Source: Nitrososphaeraceae archaeon
GTDB lineage: Archaea; Thermoproteota; Nitrososphaeria; Nitrososphaerales; Nitrososphaeraceae
Assembly: GCA_019246625.1 (NCBI GenBank)
Contig: JAFAQB010000020.1
Span: forward strand, 1-64,000
Length of the DNA: 64,000 nucleotides
Reading direction: 5' to 3'
In this document: piece by piece, positions 45,492 to 55,268 of the stretch
Layout: every line of letters starts with the position of its first letter
How positions within the stretch are numbered: the stretch's first letter is position 1
Translations under genes and position numbers: made by a program
Notes under the pieces: generated by a model
The model's database searches: none
What the model was told of the DNA's origin: nothing
Seen by the model: the letters and a program-made list of their open reading frames with translations, nothing else

Positions 45492-45821
45492 ATGAGTTCT
45501 GCTGAACCTAGGCAGGGAGAAAGGATGATTTTACAAGAGGATTGTGCTGAAGACAAATTAAAAAATGGTATACTAACGTTGACAAACCAGAGAATCATTT
45601 TTGAAGAGACAGAAGGAACGATGGCAACTTTGTCAAAAAAGATGGGGAATGTAGTTTTAGATATTGCTCTTGATAAAATAGATTCGGTGAAAACCGAGGG
45701 ATTCCTTGTAAAAAAAGTTGTAATTTCTATAGGCGACAAGCTTTACAAATTTGGTGTTTTTAGTACTGGCAAATGGGCAAAAGCAATAGAAAATCAGATA
45801 AATGCAGACAAAATCGGCTAG
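45492..45821 (+). CDS. PH-like (bPH/GRAM-type) domain protein between Bud32 and Kae1
   Basis: 109 residues from ATG 45492. The pattern GILTLTNQRIIFEE, then ALDKIDSVKTEGFLVKKVV and the final amphipathic helix KWAKAIENQINAD is that of a single PH-like/GRAM domain, as in bacterial bPH proteins. Such domains bind lipids, peptides or other proteins; role here unknown. Its ATG shares a palindromic CATATG with the ATG of the longer Bud32 frame on the other strand, and its stop lies seven bases from the Kae1 stop. Confidence 0.75.
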   Translation: MSSAEPRQGERMILQEDCAEDKLKNGILTLTNQRIIFEETEGTMATLSKKMGNVVLDIALDKIDSVKTEGFLVKKVVISIGDKLYKFGVFSTGKWAKAIENQINADKIG

Positions 45822-45828
45822 GGATTTA

Positions 45829-46836
45829 TTATCGCCAACTAACATCGACTGTATCAACTCTCCATGACTGGCGTATGAACGACTTTTCGATGCTTACTTG
45901 TTTTTTTGTTGTAACATATTCGAGTATTCCTGTCCAAGCTATCTGTGCTCCATTATCTCCTGCAAATCTAATTGGACATACAAACAAATTTACATCCAAT
46001 CTCTTACATGCGCTTTCGAGCATTTCAGCAAGTCTCTTATTTGCTGCAACGCCTCCTACAATCATTGTTTGTTTTTTACCTGTGAACGAAATCGCTCGCT
46101 CTATAGTTTCTGCAATCATTGCGAATGCTGTCTCTTGTAATGAATAACATATGTCTGGCAGTGCATTACTTGTGTCTAAAGCAAGCCTTGTTGCAGTAGT
46201 AAGCAAGCCCGAAAGTGATACATCGTTTCCCTTAACTACATATGGAAAATGTAAATAACTTTTAGATGATTGATTTGCAAGTTGTTCTATTTTACTACCA
46301 CATGGTGAGGCAAAACCCAGGGCTCTTCCAAACTGATCAAGCAACTGTCCGATCGTAATATCAAGTGTTTCACCAAATACTCGCCACCTATTTCCTGAAA
46401 ATGCCATTATCATAGTATGACCGCCTGAGACTAATAGAACCAATGGATCAGAAGCGCCTGTCAGCATTGCTCCTAATTCGATATGTCCTAGAGCATGATT
46501 AACTGGTACAAGTGGTTTTTTGTAAAATGCGGCAAGGGTTCTTGCAACTACAGCGCCTATACGAAGACAAGGTCCCAGTCCAGGGCCAGCAGAATAAGCG
46601 ATAACATCTATATCTTTGATCGAGATTTCTGCTTTTTGTAGTGACCGCTTCAAAGTAGCTGATGATGTTTCGGCATGATGCCTTGAAGCTTCACGAGGAT
46701 GAATTCCCGTGCCCTCCGGTGGAACATATGACTCACGTATATCTGATAGTAATTGGCCTGTGTTCCCAATAGAAGAAAATTCCAAGACGGAGCATCCAAA
46801 TGTGTGAGCTGTGCTCTCTATTCCAAGACACAACAT
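45829..46836 (-). CDS. kae1: tRNA N6-adenosine threonylcarbamoyltransferase Kae1
   Basis: 335 residues of the ASKHA fold. LGIESTAHTFG is the N-terminal motif, HPREASRHHAE and NHALGHIELG carry the metal-binding His pairs, LLVSGGHTMI and DITIGQLLDQFGRALGF are signature blocks, and the C-terminal RFAGDNGAQIAW completes the set. It transfers the threonylcarbamoyl group to A37 of ANN-decoding tRNAs as the catalytic subunit of KEOPS. Same strand and neighbourhood as Bud32, but not fused to it. Confidence 0.97.
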   Translation of the reverse strand: MLCLGIESTAHTFGCSVLEFSSIGNTGQLLSDIRESYVPPEGTGIHPREASRHHAETSSATLKRSLQKAEISIKDIDVIAYSAGPGLGPCLRIGAVVARTLAAFYKKPLVPVNHALGHIELGAMLTGASDPLVLLVSGGHTMIMAFSGNRWRVFGETLDITIGQLLDQFGRALGFASPCGSKIEQLANQSSKSYLHFPYVVKGNDVSLSGLLTTATRLALDTSNALPDICYSLQETAFAMIAETIERAISFTGKKQTMIVGGVAANKRLAEMLESACKRLDVNLFVCPIRFAGDNGAQIAWTGILEYVTTKKQVSIEKSFIRQSWRVDTVDVSWR

Positions 46837-46844
46837 ATATTACA

Positions 46845-48047
46845 TTAGCTCTTGCTGGTTGCAGAAACTATTTTGATAACATCGTTATTCTTAAGCTTAT
46901 ATTCTGCTCCCAATCTTTGTTTTCTTTTGGCATCGATAGCGTATAAAAAACCCTTTCCTAGATCAGCATGAATTATGTTTGCTAAATCTTTTGCAGTAGA
47001 CCCATCGGGCAGCAAGCGTGCATCTGGCAATACATTACCTTTTTTATCCATTAATTTAAGCTCATCTTCAACAGGATAAACAACGATCATTTTCAACAAT
47101 CTGAAACATGCTAGATCAACAACTTCTTGTATTCCAGTTGATCCATATTTTGCAAGTAATGAATGTATAGTCTCAAGAGCTTTCTTTTGCTGTTCATTTA
47201 GCAAAATTCCTGGCTTAATATCAAATGAGTTATCTCCTGGCAAATAATATAACATCCCTTTTCTTGCTGCTCTTCTGAGCACGATCTCTGCTTCTGCTAC
47301 ACATGGAATAACATCGCGACCAAGGTTTCTAATCTTCATAATTGTAGTCTCCGCAGAGGGTAAATCAGCTTTATTTGCTGCAATTACAATTGGTTTAGCT
47401 TTTGATCTAACTTTTTTACAAAAATTGAATATATCTTCTTCATTCCAAAGTGTTGCTTTCTTATTACGAAATCCCATTTCATCCAGAGCTTTGATAATAT
47501 AAACATCTGCAATTGCCAGACCAGATAACCGTTTAGCAAGCACCTGTTCCAGTTTTTGCCCCTGAGCCTCGGTATCCCTTGCAAGCCTAGTCCAATCTCT
47601 ACTGACAATAGCCGCAAGCCAATAATCAAATTCATCTTCTATGAATTTAATGTCAGATAATGGATCTCCCATACCTACAGGGACTAGTTTACCCTCGCTG
47701 TCTGTAGAACCAGATGCATCCACTACATGAATAAGAGCATCTGCCTGTCTTGCATCGTCCAGAAACTTGTTTCCTAGACCCCTTCCTGCATGAGCTCCCC
47801 GTACAAGCCCCGCTATATCAATCAATTTAACAGGAATAAACCGATTGCCGTCGATACACATTGAATGAATAGGGTTATCCTGAACTCCAAAATCTCTGCA
47901 TACACATTTCACTCGTGTATAGGCTACTCCGAAATTTGCGTGAATGGTTGTAAATGGATAGTTTGCAGTCTGTACTGCAAGTTCAGTAGATGCATTAAAG
48001 AAGGTGGACTTGCCTACATTGGCTTTGCCTATCAGACCAATAAGCAT
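46845..48047 (-). CDS. ychF: Obg/YchF-type GTPase with TGS domain
   Basis: 400 residues. G1 is GKANVGKST (residues 7-15), G3 DIAGLVRGAHAGRGLGN, G4 ANKADLPS. The Cys pair in RVKCVCRDFG and the switch region resemble the archaeal/eukaryal Ygr210-like branch. A TGS domain (about 320-395: MIVVYPVEDELKLMD ... YELKNNDVIKIV-like end) closes the protein. These GTPases (or ATPases) act at the ribosome or in stress response; substrate preference cannot be read. Nine bases upstream of Kae1 on the same strand and probably co-transcribed. Confidence 0.9.
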   Translation of the reverse strand: MLIGLIGKANVGKSTFFNASTELAVQTANYPFTTIHANFGVAYTRVKCVCRDFGVQDNPIHSMCIDGNRFIPVKLIDIAGLVRGAHAGRGLGNKFLDDARQADALIHVVDASGSTDSEGKLVPVGMGDPLSDIKFIEDEFDYWLAAIVSRDWTRLARDTEAQGQKLEQVLAKRLSGLAIADVYIIKALDEMGFRNKKATLWNEEDIFNFCKKVRSKAKPIVIAANKADLPSAETTIMKIRNLGRDVIPCVAEAEIVLRRAARKGMLYYLPGDNSFDIKPGILLNEQQKKALETIHSLLAKYGSTGIQEVVDLACFRLLKMIVVYPVEDELKLMDKKGNVLPDARLLPDGSTAKDLANIIHADLGKGFLYAIDAKRKQRLGAEYKLKNNDVIKIVSATSKS

Positions 48048-48464
48048 AATACATAGGTAGGTTTAAAACCCGCATTAATTTCTTTCAAGCCTCAATGTTC
48101 TTCTTACATGATCCTCATAAACATAGCCATCCTTTATAACATACAAGTAATAAAACAATACACACGTATTCTTTCAATATAAAACACCATAGACTAGAAC
48201 ATAATTTACATACCGCATTTGAGAAAAGCAGTTACTATAAAAAGCAAGCAAGCAATCAGTCAATGTATGAGAGTATTGAATGCTTTGACGATTATTTGCT
48301 TGTAGAAAAACAAGCATAAACCAGAACATGTGATCAGTCAGCTGAATGTGTTTGCTCCATATATGCATAGTGAGAGTATCATTTAGAAGGTGGTTAAATA
48401 AGAAGGAGCTTAATTAACCGATAAGATTTTTATTTCTTCAGGAAACATAGAATCCGAAGCAGAA
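48048..48464. other. Spacer between divergent genes
   Basis: About 400 AT-rich bases, presumably holding the promoters for the GTPase-Kae1-Bud32 group and the PurF-like gene. A T-rich TATA-like tract (AAGATTTTTATTT) is at 48423-48435. No gene seen. Confidence 0.4.
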
Positions 48465-49844
48465 GTGGCTGGAATTGTTGCTATTTATGATCTAGCGCCA
48501 CAAATAGACAAGAGCATTATTTACTATCTTTCACAGTCTATGCGCATGCTCCAACATAGAGGGAAAGCCTATTGGAAAATGATAGTCGGAAAAGGAATTG
48601 CACAAAGAGAAGGATCACTTCCACCTGATGCCGATATTTTAAAGGTGGCCAAGGAAGAAAAATTACATGGCAATAATGGAATAGGGTATCTTTCCAAGAG
48701 ATCGCCACAGTTTCATAGTATGAATACAATAGATGTCGTCCTCGATGGTTTTTTTGTAGATACAGAGAAATTACATTTACATCCTTATATAGGAACGGCT
48801 AAAGACTCAGACTCTCTCTTTAAAATTTATCATATATTTACAAAATTACTACTCGAGAACCAAGATCCAGAACTGGGAGCTGAATTCTTAGACAGGCATT
48901 TACGCGGAAATCTGATTATGAAAGTAAATGATGACATTTATGCTTATAGAAATAGCACTGGTTTCAAACCACTTGTGGCCGCGACCAACAAGAATAAGAC
49001 ATTATATATTATAGCCTCAGAGAATTCATTACGTACTTCGTTTATTGACATGGAATTTAATGATGTTAGACCAGGTCAATTGATAAAGTTAAGCAAAGAT
49101 AATGGATTGGAAATTTTGACAAAATTACCGAGTACAAAGCTCATGATGGATCCATTTGAATTTATTCGGGAATCACACGTAGCCGCAGTAGTTAATGGTA
49201 AAAGTATCTATACAATAAGAAAAAACATTGGTAAAGAGCAGGCAAAGTTTCTGGCAAGAGAACTGGATATAAATTCAGCATATGCAGAACCAGACTACAC
49301 TCGTCCGATGACACTAGGTTTCAGCATAGAGTACCAAAAATATTCAAAAACATTCGAGATATCAGAGGGTATAATAAAAGACAGATATGATGATTCAGAC
49401 CATATGATAGATTTCTCTGAGCAGGTTAGCAAAAATAAATTACTTACAACGGGTAGATCTCTAAAATTTGTTATACAGAACTTAGTTCAAAATAGAAAGA
49501 TAGCGACAATTCAGGGAACAATTCAGACAGGCAGTACAGTTAGAGAGACAATTTACTATTTACGTAATGCTGGTGCAAGACATGTTGATGTTGTTGTAAG
49601 TTATGTTCCCACAGCGGATGGAAGGCAAATTGGACTTTACACACAAAATAGAGATCTGATCGCAAATAAGTACGTTGGCGAAGTGTCCTCCATAGAAGAA
49701 CTTAATGAAAAGATTACGAGGGAAATTGGAGCCGACTCTTTGTACTACAATTCTCCTGAAATCCTTGCCAGAGGTATAGGCATATCTGAAAATAATCTTT
49801 GGTTTCCTGAGTGGGTAAGATTTCTGGATTATAGAAAAAGATGA
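48465..49844 (+). CDS. PurF-like protein lacking both catalytic signatures (predicted pseudoenzyme)
   Basis: 459 residues from GTG 48465, reading MAGIVAIYDL. It has the length and block order of amidophosphoribosyltransferase (LQHRGK, YRNSTGFKPL, ASENSLRTSF, VRPGQLI, FEFIRES, GKSIYTIRK), but the nucleophile Cys that must directly follow the initiator Met is Ala; the ARPDS motif is RESHV; and the PRPP loop, normally VDDSIVRGTT, is IQGTIQTGST, losing the two acidic residues. The glutaminase cannot work and PRPP transfer is unlikely. The full-length, unbroken frame argues for a retained, different function such as regulation or scaffolding. It overlaps the next gene by four bases. Confidence 0.85.
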   Translation: MAGIVAIYDLAPQIDKSIIYYLSQSMRMLQHRGKAYWKMIVGKGIAQREGSLPPDADILKVAKEEKLHGNNGIGYLSKRSPQFHSMNTIDVVLDGFFVDTEKLHLHPYIGTAKDSDSLFKIYHIFTKLLLENQDPELGAEFLDRHLRGNLIMKVNDDIYAYRNSTGFKPLVAATNKNKTLYIIASENSLRTSFIDMEFNDVRPGQLIKLSKDNGLEILTKLPSTKLMMDPFEFIRESHVAAVVNGKSIYTIRKNIGKEQAKFLARELDINSAYAEPDYTRPMTLGFSIEYQKYSKTFEISEGIIKDRYDDSDHMIDFSEQVSKNKLLTTGRSLKFVIQNLVQNRKIATIQGTIQTGSTVRETIYYLRNAGARHVDVVVSYVPTADGRQIGLYTQNRDLIANKYVGEVSSIEELNEKITREIGADSLYYNSPEILARGIGISENNLWFPEWVRFLDYRKR

Positions 49845-50167
49845 TTAAGGTAAGCGACATTGACTGTGATCGGATCAAGCGTAATCCGGATAAATCAGTA
49901 GTCCTGTTAACAAACGTCAAGATTGATAACCAAGGTTATATCATAGAGCACATAGAGATCCGTCAGTATATTGAAAAAAGCGATCCCACATTAGGGTCTT
50001 ATTCCTTGCTTACAATATTTATAAAAACAAACAAAGGCATAGTAGAGATGAAATATGACGAAGGCTTTAGGGGAAACAACGCAATTGATTCAGCCGTCAC
50101 CATGTTAAAACAATATGTTGGCTTTGCATCCTTAATTAATCGCGCATTAATAGAATTACAAAGGTAG
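49841..50167 (+). CDS. Hypothetical protein coupled to the PurF-like gene
   Basis: 108 residues beginning at ATG 49841, overlapping the PurF-like stop by four bases (ATGA), so translation is likely coupled. The N-terminal half has alternating strands (SVVLLTNVKIDNQGYIIEHI, YSLLTIFIKTNKGIVEM), the C-terminal part a helix (NAIDSAVTMLKQYVGFASLI). No known motif; I do not recognise it. The tight coupling suggests it works with, or binds, the PurF-like protein. Confidence 0.7.
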   Translation: MIKVSDIDCDRIKRNPDKSVVLLTNVKIDNQGYIIEHIEIRQYIEKSDPTLGSYSLLTIFIKTNKGIVEMKYDEGFRGNNAIDSAVTMLKQYVGFASLINRALIELQR

Positions 50168-50551
50168 GTCCTTAGAAGTAGCCTTACCTGTGGCACAGGT
50201 GGCTTATGAACTCAATCGGATTTAATCAAATAAAGCAGATATACGATTTGTAATTATCTGACCATCACTAATTAAATATGAGTTTTTTACGTATAGTAGC
50301 TCCTTCTAGTAAAAGAGAATACAGAAGCCATAGTCATCGATGTACATGTCATAATACATCGCTGAAAAGTTTTCATTTAAATTTTTTATTTTTGCCTCTA
50401 TATGAGTCGTCTGAACAGTCTTGGCATCAGCATAATCTTCAAATGACATATTGTAGATACCGATACTACTTGTGCTATGCTCATACTATAGAGAACGGTC
50501 AAATACCACACCCAACTAATATTAAATACCATCATTACCAATACATAATCA
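50168..50551. other. Spacer without a supported gene
   Basis: A 95-codon frame (50278-50565) is Ser/His/Tyr-rich, lacks any family likeness and overlaps the next gene's start; judged a chance frame. Confidence 0.4.
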
Positions 50552-52672
50552 GTGCAAAATCATAATTATTATGTGGATAGTAAATCTAAACCTAACAGAT
50601 TAATAAATGAAAGTAGCCCATACCTTTTGCAGCATGCCCACAATCCTGTTGATTGGTATCCCTGGGGAAACGAATCTCTCCTAAAGGCGAAAAATGATGA
50701 CAAACCAATTTTCCTTAGCATAGGATATAGCGCATGCCACTGGTGTCACGTCATGGCTCATGAGTCTTTTGAGGATGAGGAAATTGCCAAGGTAATGAAT
50801 GAGAAGTTCATCAATATAAAAGTAGATAGAGAAGAAAGACCCGACATAGATGACATCTATCAAAGGGTTTGTCAACTTGCGACTGGGAATGGAGGCTGGC
50901 CATTATCCGTATTTTTGACGCCTGATCAGAAACCATTCTATGTGGGAACATATTTTCCAAAACAAAGCAGATATGGTATGCCCGGGTTTGAAACTATTTT
51001 AAATCAGCTATCTGAGGCATACAAGACTAGAAAGCAGGAAATTTATTCTGCAACTGGCGAATTTATGCAGGCCCTATCAAATACATCAAAAGACGTTCAA
51101 TATAGAGGAGAAAATGTTAAGATTGATAGATCAATCTTAGACGAGGCAGCTATAGGACTACTTCAGATGGGCGATCCTGTATATGGTGGTTTTGGACAAG
51201 CACCAAAATTTCCGAATACGTCTAACCTTCTTTTCATGTTGCGATACTATAAAATTTCAAGTATTAGTCGTTTCAAAGAGTTTGTAGTATCTACAGCAGA
51301 CAAAATGGCCGATGGCGGCATTCATGACCATATCGGCGGAGGATTTGCAAGATACTCAACAGACCAAAAATGGCTTGTTCCCCATTTTGAAAAGATGCTT
51401 TATGATAATGCATTATTGGTATTGCTCTATGCAGAGTTATATCAGATTACTAGCAGTAAAAGATACCTACACGTCGTACAGAGCATTCTTGATTATGTCA
51501 TTCGAGAGATGACTTCTCCAGATGGTGGTTTTTACTCTGCTCAGGATGCTGATTCTGAAGGCGAGGAGGGTAAGTTCTATACATGGTCAAGAGGGGAAAT
51601 TGCAAATGCTCTTGGAAATGAAAATCTTGCAAACATTTTCTGCGAACATTATGGAGTAACACAAGGTGGTAATTTTGAAGGTAAAAATATCCTCAACATC
51701 GTAACGTCATTAGAACGCCTCTCAGAAAAATACAATATGCAACCTACTATAATACAACAGATAATAAAAGATGCATCTAGAAAACTGTTTGAGATAAGGG
51801 AGAAGCGGGTAAAGCCAGGAAGAGATGATAAAATTCTGACCGCATGGAATGGGTTGATGATCTCTGGTTTTGCAAAAGGATATCGTATAACCAACAACAA
51901 AAAATATCTTGACCGTGCAGTTAATACTATAAATTTTATTGAAACTAAAATTGCAAATAGCGATGGTAGATTACAACGGACCTTTAAGAATGGAATTTCC
52001 AAACTGAATGGATACTTGGAGGATTACGCATTTTACGTCAATGCATTGCTGGATGTGTTTGAGGTTTATTCCAAGCCCGAGTATCTGGAAAAGGCAATAA
52101 CTTATACCAATTTTATGCTACGGCACTTTTGGGATGATAATGATGGCGCATTATTCCTTACTTCCGATGATCATGAACAACTCATCGTCAGAACCAAGAA
52201 CTTTTATGATCTTGCAACTCCGAGTGGTAATTCGATAGCTGCATCGAACCTGCTTAGATTATACTATATTGTACAAAATAATGAGTATTTAGAGAAGGCA
52301 GAAAGGATCATTAAAGTGTGTGCCAGACTTGCAGCAGATAATCCTTTTGGATTTGGCCAGCTACTTATATCAATGTATCTTTATATACAGCCCCCGGTCG
52401 AGATAGTGATCATTGGGGGAACGAATAATAAAGAGGATTCTCAATCGATATCAAACTGGTTAAATATGCAGTTTATTCCAAATGGAATTATTTGCGTCAT
52501 CAAGGACAAGCTACAACTGGAAAAGCTACAAAAATATCCATTATTTAAGGGAAGAAATTTAGATGAAGAAAATAAATCCGAATGTGTATTTATCTGCAAA
52601 AACCTTACTTGTTCGCCACCAATTTTCTCAATTTCAGAATTGGAAAAGCACATTAGAACTTCCCATAACTGA
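50552..52672 (+). CDS. yyaL: Thioredoxin-domain protein of the YyaL/DUF255 (SPATA20) family
   Basis: 706 residues from GTG 50552. [19 protein letters not shown] is the family's start, followed by a thioredoxin-like domain with C62-H-W-C65 (SACHWCHVM), then [10 protein letters not shown] and [12 protein letters not shown]. The remaining 500 residues form an (alpha/alpha) barrel like those of glycoside-processing enzymes ([34 protein letters not shown]). The family is nearly universal but poorly characterised; a link between redox chemistry and a sugar- or nucleoside-like substrate is often suggested. Complete and full length; monocistronic; probably cytoplasmic. Confidence 0.93.
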   Translation: MQNHNYYVDSKSKPNRLINESSPYLLQHAHNPVDWYPWGNESLLKAKNDDKPIFLSIGYSACHWCHVMAHESFEDEEIAKVMNEKFINIKVDREERPDIDDIYQRVCQLATGNGGWPLSVFLTPDQKPFYVGTYFPKQSRYGMPGFETILNQLSEAYKTRKQEIYSATGEFMQALSNTSKDVQYRGENVKIDRSILDEAAIGLLQMGDPVYGGFGQAPKFPNTSNLLFMLRYYKISSISRFKEFVVSTADKMADGGIHDHIGGGFARYSTDQKWLVPHFEKMLYDNALLVLLYAELYQITSSKRYLHVVQSILDYVIREMTSPDGGFYSAQDADSEGEEGKFYTWSRGEIANALGNENLANIFCEHYGVTQGGNFEGKNILNIVTSLERLSEKYNMQPTIIQQIIKDASRKLFEIREKRVKPGRDDKILTAWNGLMISGFAKGYRITNNKKYLDRAVNTINFIETKIANSDGRLQRTFKNGISKLNGYLEDYAFYVNALLDVFEVYSKPEYLEKAITYTNFMLRHFWDDNDGALFLTSDDHEQLIVRTKNFYDLATPSGNSIAASNLLRLYYIVQNNEYLEKAERIIKVCARLAADNPFGFGQLLISMYLYIQPPVEIVIIGGTNNKEDSQSISNWLNMQFIPNGIICVIKDKLQLEKLQKYPLFKGRNLDEENKSECVFICKNLTCSPPIFSISELEKHIRTSHN

Positions 52673-53438
52673 AGTATTACTCCATCAAGTAATGACATTG
52701 GAGACATTACATTTTACAACGTTATACTGATGTGGATTTAGAATAAATGCATTTAAAATGTGCACCGCTTTGATGAATCGTCAACATATGAAATCAACGC
52801 AAACAAACTTGCATGTTGGTTAGTTCCTGTAAGATATAGCCAAGGAACTATTATCAAATTGGTTTTATAATTAACAGATTAACCTGTATCAGAGTGTTAC
52901 TGCAGAATATAGTGACCACCTATGACAATTAGGTAAACTAACATGTCCCTTCTCAACCTAATTTACTATACAATTAATTGAAATAGAGTATAACGTATAC
53001 TTATTTGATAATGCATATGGAAGTGAATTAAGAGTATACAGTAACGCGATTACAGTTCATTACGATACAGCATGCACATTTTTGCTGTAAACATAGCTTT
53101 GCTTCTTTATGGGTACAGATCGAAGATATGCATGCTTCCTTCTTTTCTTCCTCATAATAACATCCACATTCTTTTGTTGCTTTGATTTCACATCAATATA
53201 TAACCATAATACGACCATTGGTAAACCAGTTGCGAAAAGATAATGATTGTTCTTAATGTCCATGAAACAAATAATGAAATACCAAAACATAACATATGCA
53301 TGCAGGAGACAAAAACCAGCGTGTTCTGTATCCATCTTTTCATATGAAGAACATATAGTACTATAAGCTAGTACGGGGTAACGCTTGGATATGGCTAATA
53401 TTCTTTAGATAATGTTGCAGATTGTATAGACGAGGACT
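52673..53438. other. Long spacer, one weak candidate gene
   Basis: About 770 AT-rich bases. A minus-strand frame 53335-53060 (91 residues) begins hydrophobic (HAYVMFWYFIICFM, GLPMVVLWLYID) and ends very basic (RKKRRKHAYLR), which could be a small membrane protein, but composition and start are poor, so I do not call it. Confidence 0.35.
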
Positions 53439-53735
53439 TCATACATCATGATTATCACTTTTTATGGATTCGCGAATCTTCTTATGAAGTTCCTCATCAG
53501 AAAGAGAATTTATATTTTCGATTTCAAGCTTAGACGCTATGTCTTCCAGCTTTCTCCTCTTTTCGCTAGCCTCAATATGACCCAAACCGCCGATCCCCTG
53601 TCTGACATCCATCCTAGCTTTTTCAAATTCTGACTGTGCTCTACCTAATGACCTAGCAAGTTCGGGCAATTTCTTAGCTCCAAATAACAATGCAATAGCC
53701 ACCATAACAACAATGAGAAGATTTTCGTATCCCAT
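53439..53735 (-). CDS. tatA: Sec-independent protein translocase TatA
   Basis: 98 residues from ATG 53735 (MGYENLLIVVMVAIALLFG); the frame is open another 19 codons but those are not conserved. One N-terminal transmembrane helix, the FGAKKLPELARSLGRAQSEF hinge and amphipathic helix, then an acidic and basic tail, exactly the TatA/E layout. It forms the pore-like element of the twin-arginine pathway for folded proteins. No tatC nearby. Confidence 0.93.
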   Translation of the reverse strand: MGYENLLIVVMVAIALLFGAKKLPELARSLGRAQSEFEKARMDVRQGIGGLGHIEASEKRRKLEDIASKLEIENINSLSDEELHKKIRESIKSDNHDV

Positions 53736-53919
53736 ACAACTTTTACCTGTTAATATATTATAACAACGCCCATATGTATAATTTCTGGTCACTATTAGTG
53801 TAGAAATGATTGAAAATAATCAGAAATAGGAAATACACTATTATAGAAATCCTATTGACTAAGGACATTACCATGAGTTAATGGGTCTTATACTCTCCTA
53901 AATCCATCGTATATACACA

Positions 53920-54771
53920 TCAGTACTTCATAGAAGCAATTGATTCCAATAGTATCCTTGCTGCTAAATTGGCAGTCATATCATTAACATCAAAGTCAGG
54001 ACAAAGTTCTACGATATCCATTCCTATAACTCCACTTTCTACCGCCTGTTTGACAAGGTAAATAAGATCTATGCTCGATAGACCGCCAGCAGAAGGAACT
54101 GATACTGCTGGAGCGAAAGAAGGATCAAGACAATCAAGATCGATGGAAACGTATTTCTTGTCATTTACTTTGGACTTGAATCTTTTAGTCACGTTTAAAA
54201 CCCCTAATTCGATAATATCCATAGGTGTAATAATCTCTAATCCAACCCTCATTGCATTTTCCAACTCTTCTGCCTCGGCAGATCGCGTTCCTATTAGGAG
54301 GCTTTTTTTAAAATCTACTGATGCAGCAGAATCTGTTAGTACAGATCCATAATAATTCCTTGTTGATGAAACAAAGTCAGGATGAGCATCAAAATAAAGC
54401 AAACCAATCTTACCAAATGTATTTCCAATTGCTTCCAAAGCTAAACTAGTAATAGAGTGATCGCCACCAATAATAATAGGTATTTTATTAACTGAAACCA
54501 GATCAACTATCATTTGACATAATTCCTCTCTTCTGACATTTCCAAGATCTAATACTTTTTTATTTTCTAGGACACCTCGCATAGGCGAGACAGGAATAAT
54601 TTTATCTTCTCTTCTAAAGAATCCAGAATCATTTGATGCAAAACGAATAATATCTGGAGCTTTACTTGTACCTTTGCGTTTAGCAAGTGACTTTGATTCA
54701 TCTGGTACGCCTATTAAGACAATAGTTGCATCTGAAATTGTATCGACAGTTGATAGATAGAAATGAATCAT
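53920..54771 (-). CDS. speB: Arginase/agmatinase family ureohydrolase
   Basis: 283 residues. All manganese ligands are in place: GGDHSI, DAHPDF, and DLDCLDPSFAPAVS. The end MDIVELCPDFDVNDMT carries the family's conserved Glu. Agmatinase (agmatine to putrescine and urea) is the usual archaeal assignment and would feed polyamine synthesis; arginase or a guanidino-acid hydrolase is possible since substrate-loop residues are not decisive. Urea release is of interest in an ammonia oxidiser. AT-rich TATA-like sequence lies upstream (about 54800). Confidence 0.9.
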   Translation of the reverse strand: MIHFYLSTVDTISDATIVLIGVPDESKSLAKRKGTSKAPDIIRFASNDSGFFRREDKIIPVSPMRGVLENKKVLDLGNVRREELCQMIVDLVSVNKIPIIIGGDHSITSLALEAIGNTFGKIGLLYFDAHPDFVSSTRNYYGSVLTDSAASVDFKKSLLIGTRSAEAEELENAMRVGLEIITPMDIIELGVLNVTKRFKSKVNDKKYVSIDLDCLDPSFAPAVSVPSAGGLSSIDLIYLVKQAVESGVIGMDIVELCPDFDVNDMTANLAARILLESIASMKY

Positions 54772-54846
54772 AGATAAGATTGATAAGTTTACTACTTTAC
54801 CTTGTAATATATACTAATAATATCGAGCGATGTTTAAAAAGATAGT

Positions 54847-55041
54847 TTAGGGTCTGAACACTTTGCGCTTCCATTTTTCAATCTCAGTTTGTTCTGATCC
54901 TTTATCATATAGAGCATTATGTCTTTGTTGTATTTGTTCGACATATTCTTTATAGTTTTTATAGCCTGCAATACCAATCGCTACTACTGTAGCTAATGCA
55001 AATCCAATAACCCAAAACCAAATTACAATATCGTGAAACAT
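54847..55041 (-). CDS. Small single-pass membrane protein
   Basis: 64 residues from ATG 55041. An N-terminal helix (IVIWFWVIGFALATVVAIGI) spans the membrane, followed by a charged cytosolic helix (YKNYKEYVEQIQQRHNALYD) and a basic end. Unknown family; resembles small accessory subunits of membrane complexes. On the same strand as the XPB-like gene upstream and speB downstream. Confidence 0.6.
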   Translation of the reverse strand: MFHDIVIWFWVIGFALATVVAIGIAGYKNYKEYVEQIQQRHNALYDKGSEQTEIEKWKRKVFRP

Positions 55042-55268
55042 GGATCATTACTGCTTTATTATATGGGTTAAGGGATGCTGAGTTAATAAAGTATCATAAT
55101 CATTCATGAATATTTTGTCTTTTTCTTTCTCTGGTATTTTCATCTTTAATGACCCAAAACAAGGTTTTAAACATCAGGAAACCAAAGATAAGATCCTCAG
55201 ACCCAACACACAACACAGTTGTTTGCCTGATCAAGAAGCACTTGCAATTAGAATTATATACTACGATA

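Noticed and set aside
50278-50565. 95-codon plus-strand frame
   Set aside because: Ser/His/Tyr-rich chance translation overlapping the start of the YyaL-like gene.
53060-53335. 91-codon minus-strand frame with hydrophobic start and basic end
   Set aside because: Could be a membrane protein, but no start signal or known family and an irregular composition; left uncalled.
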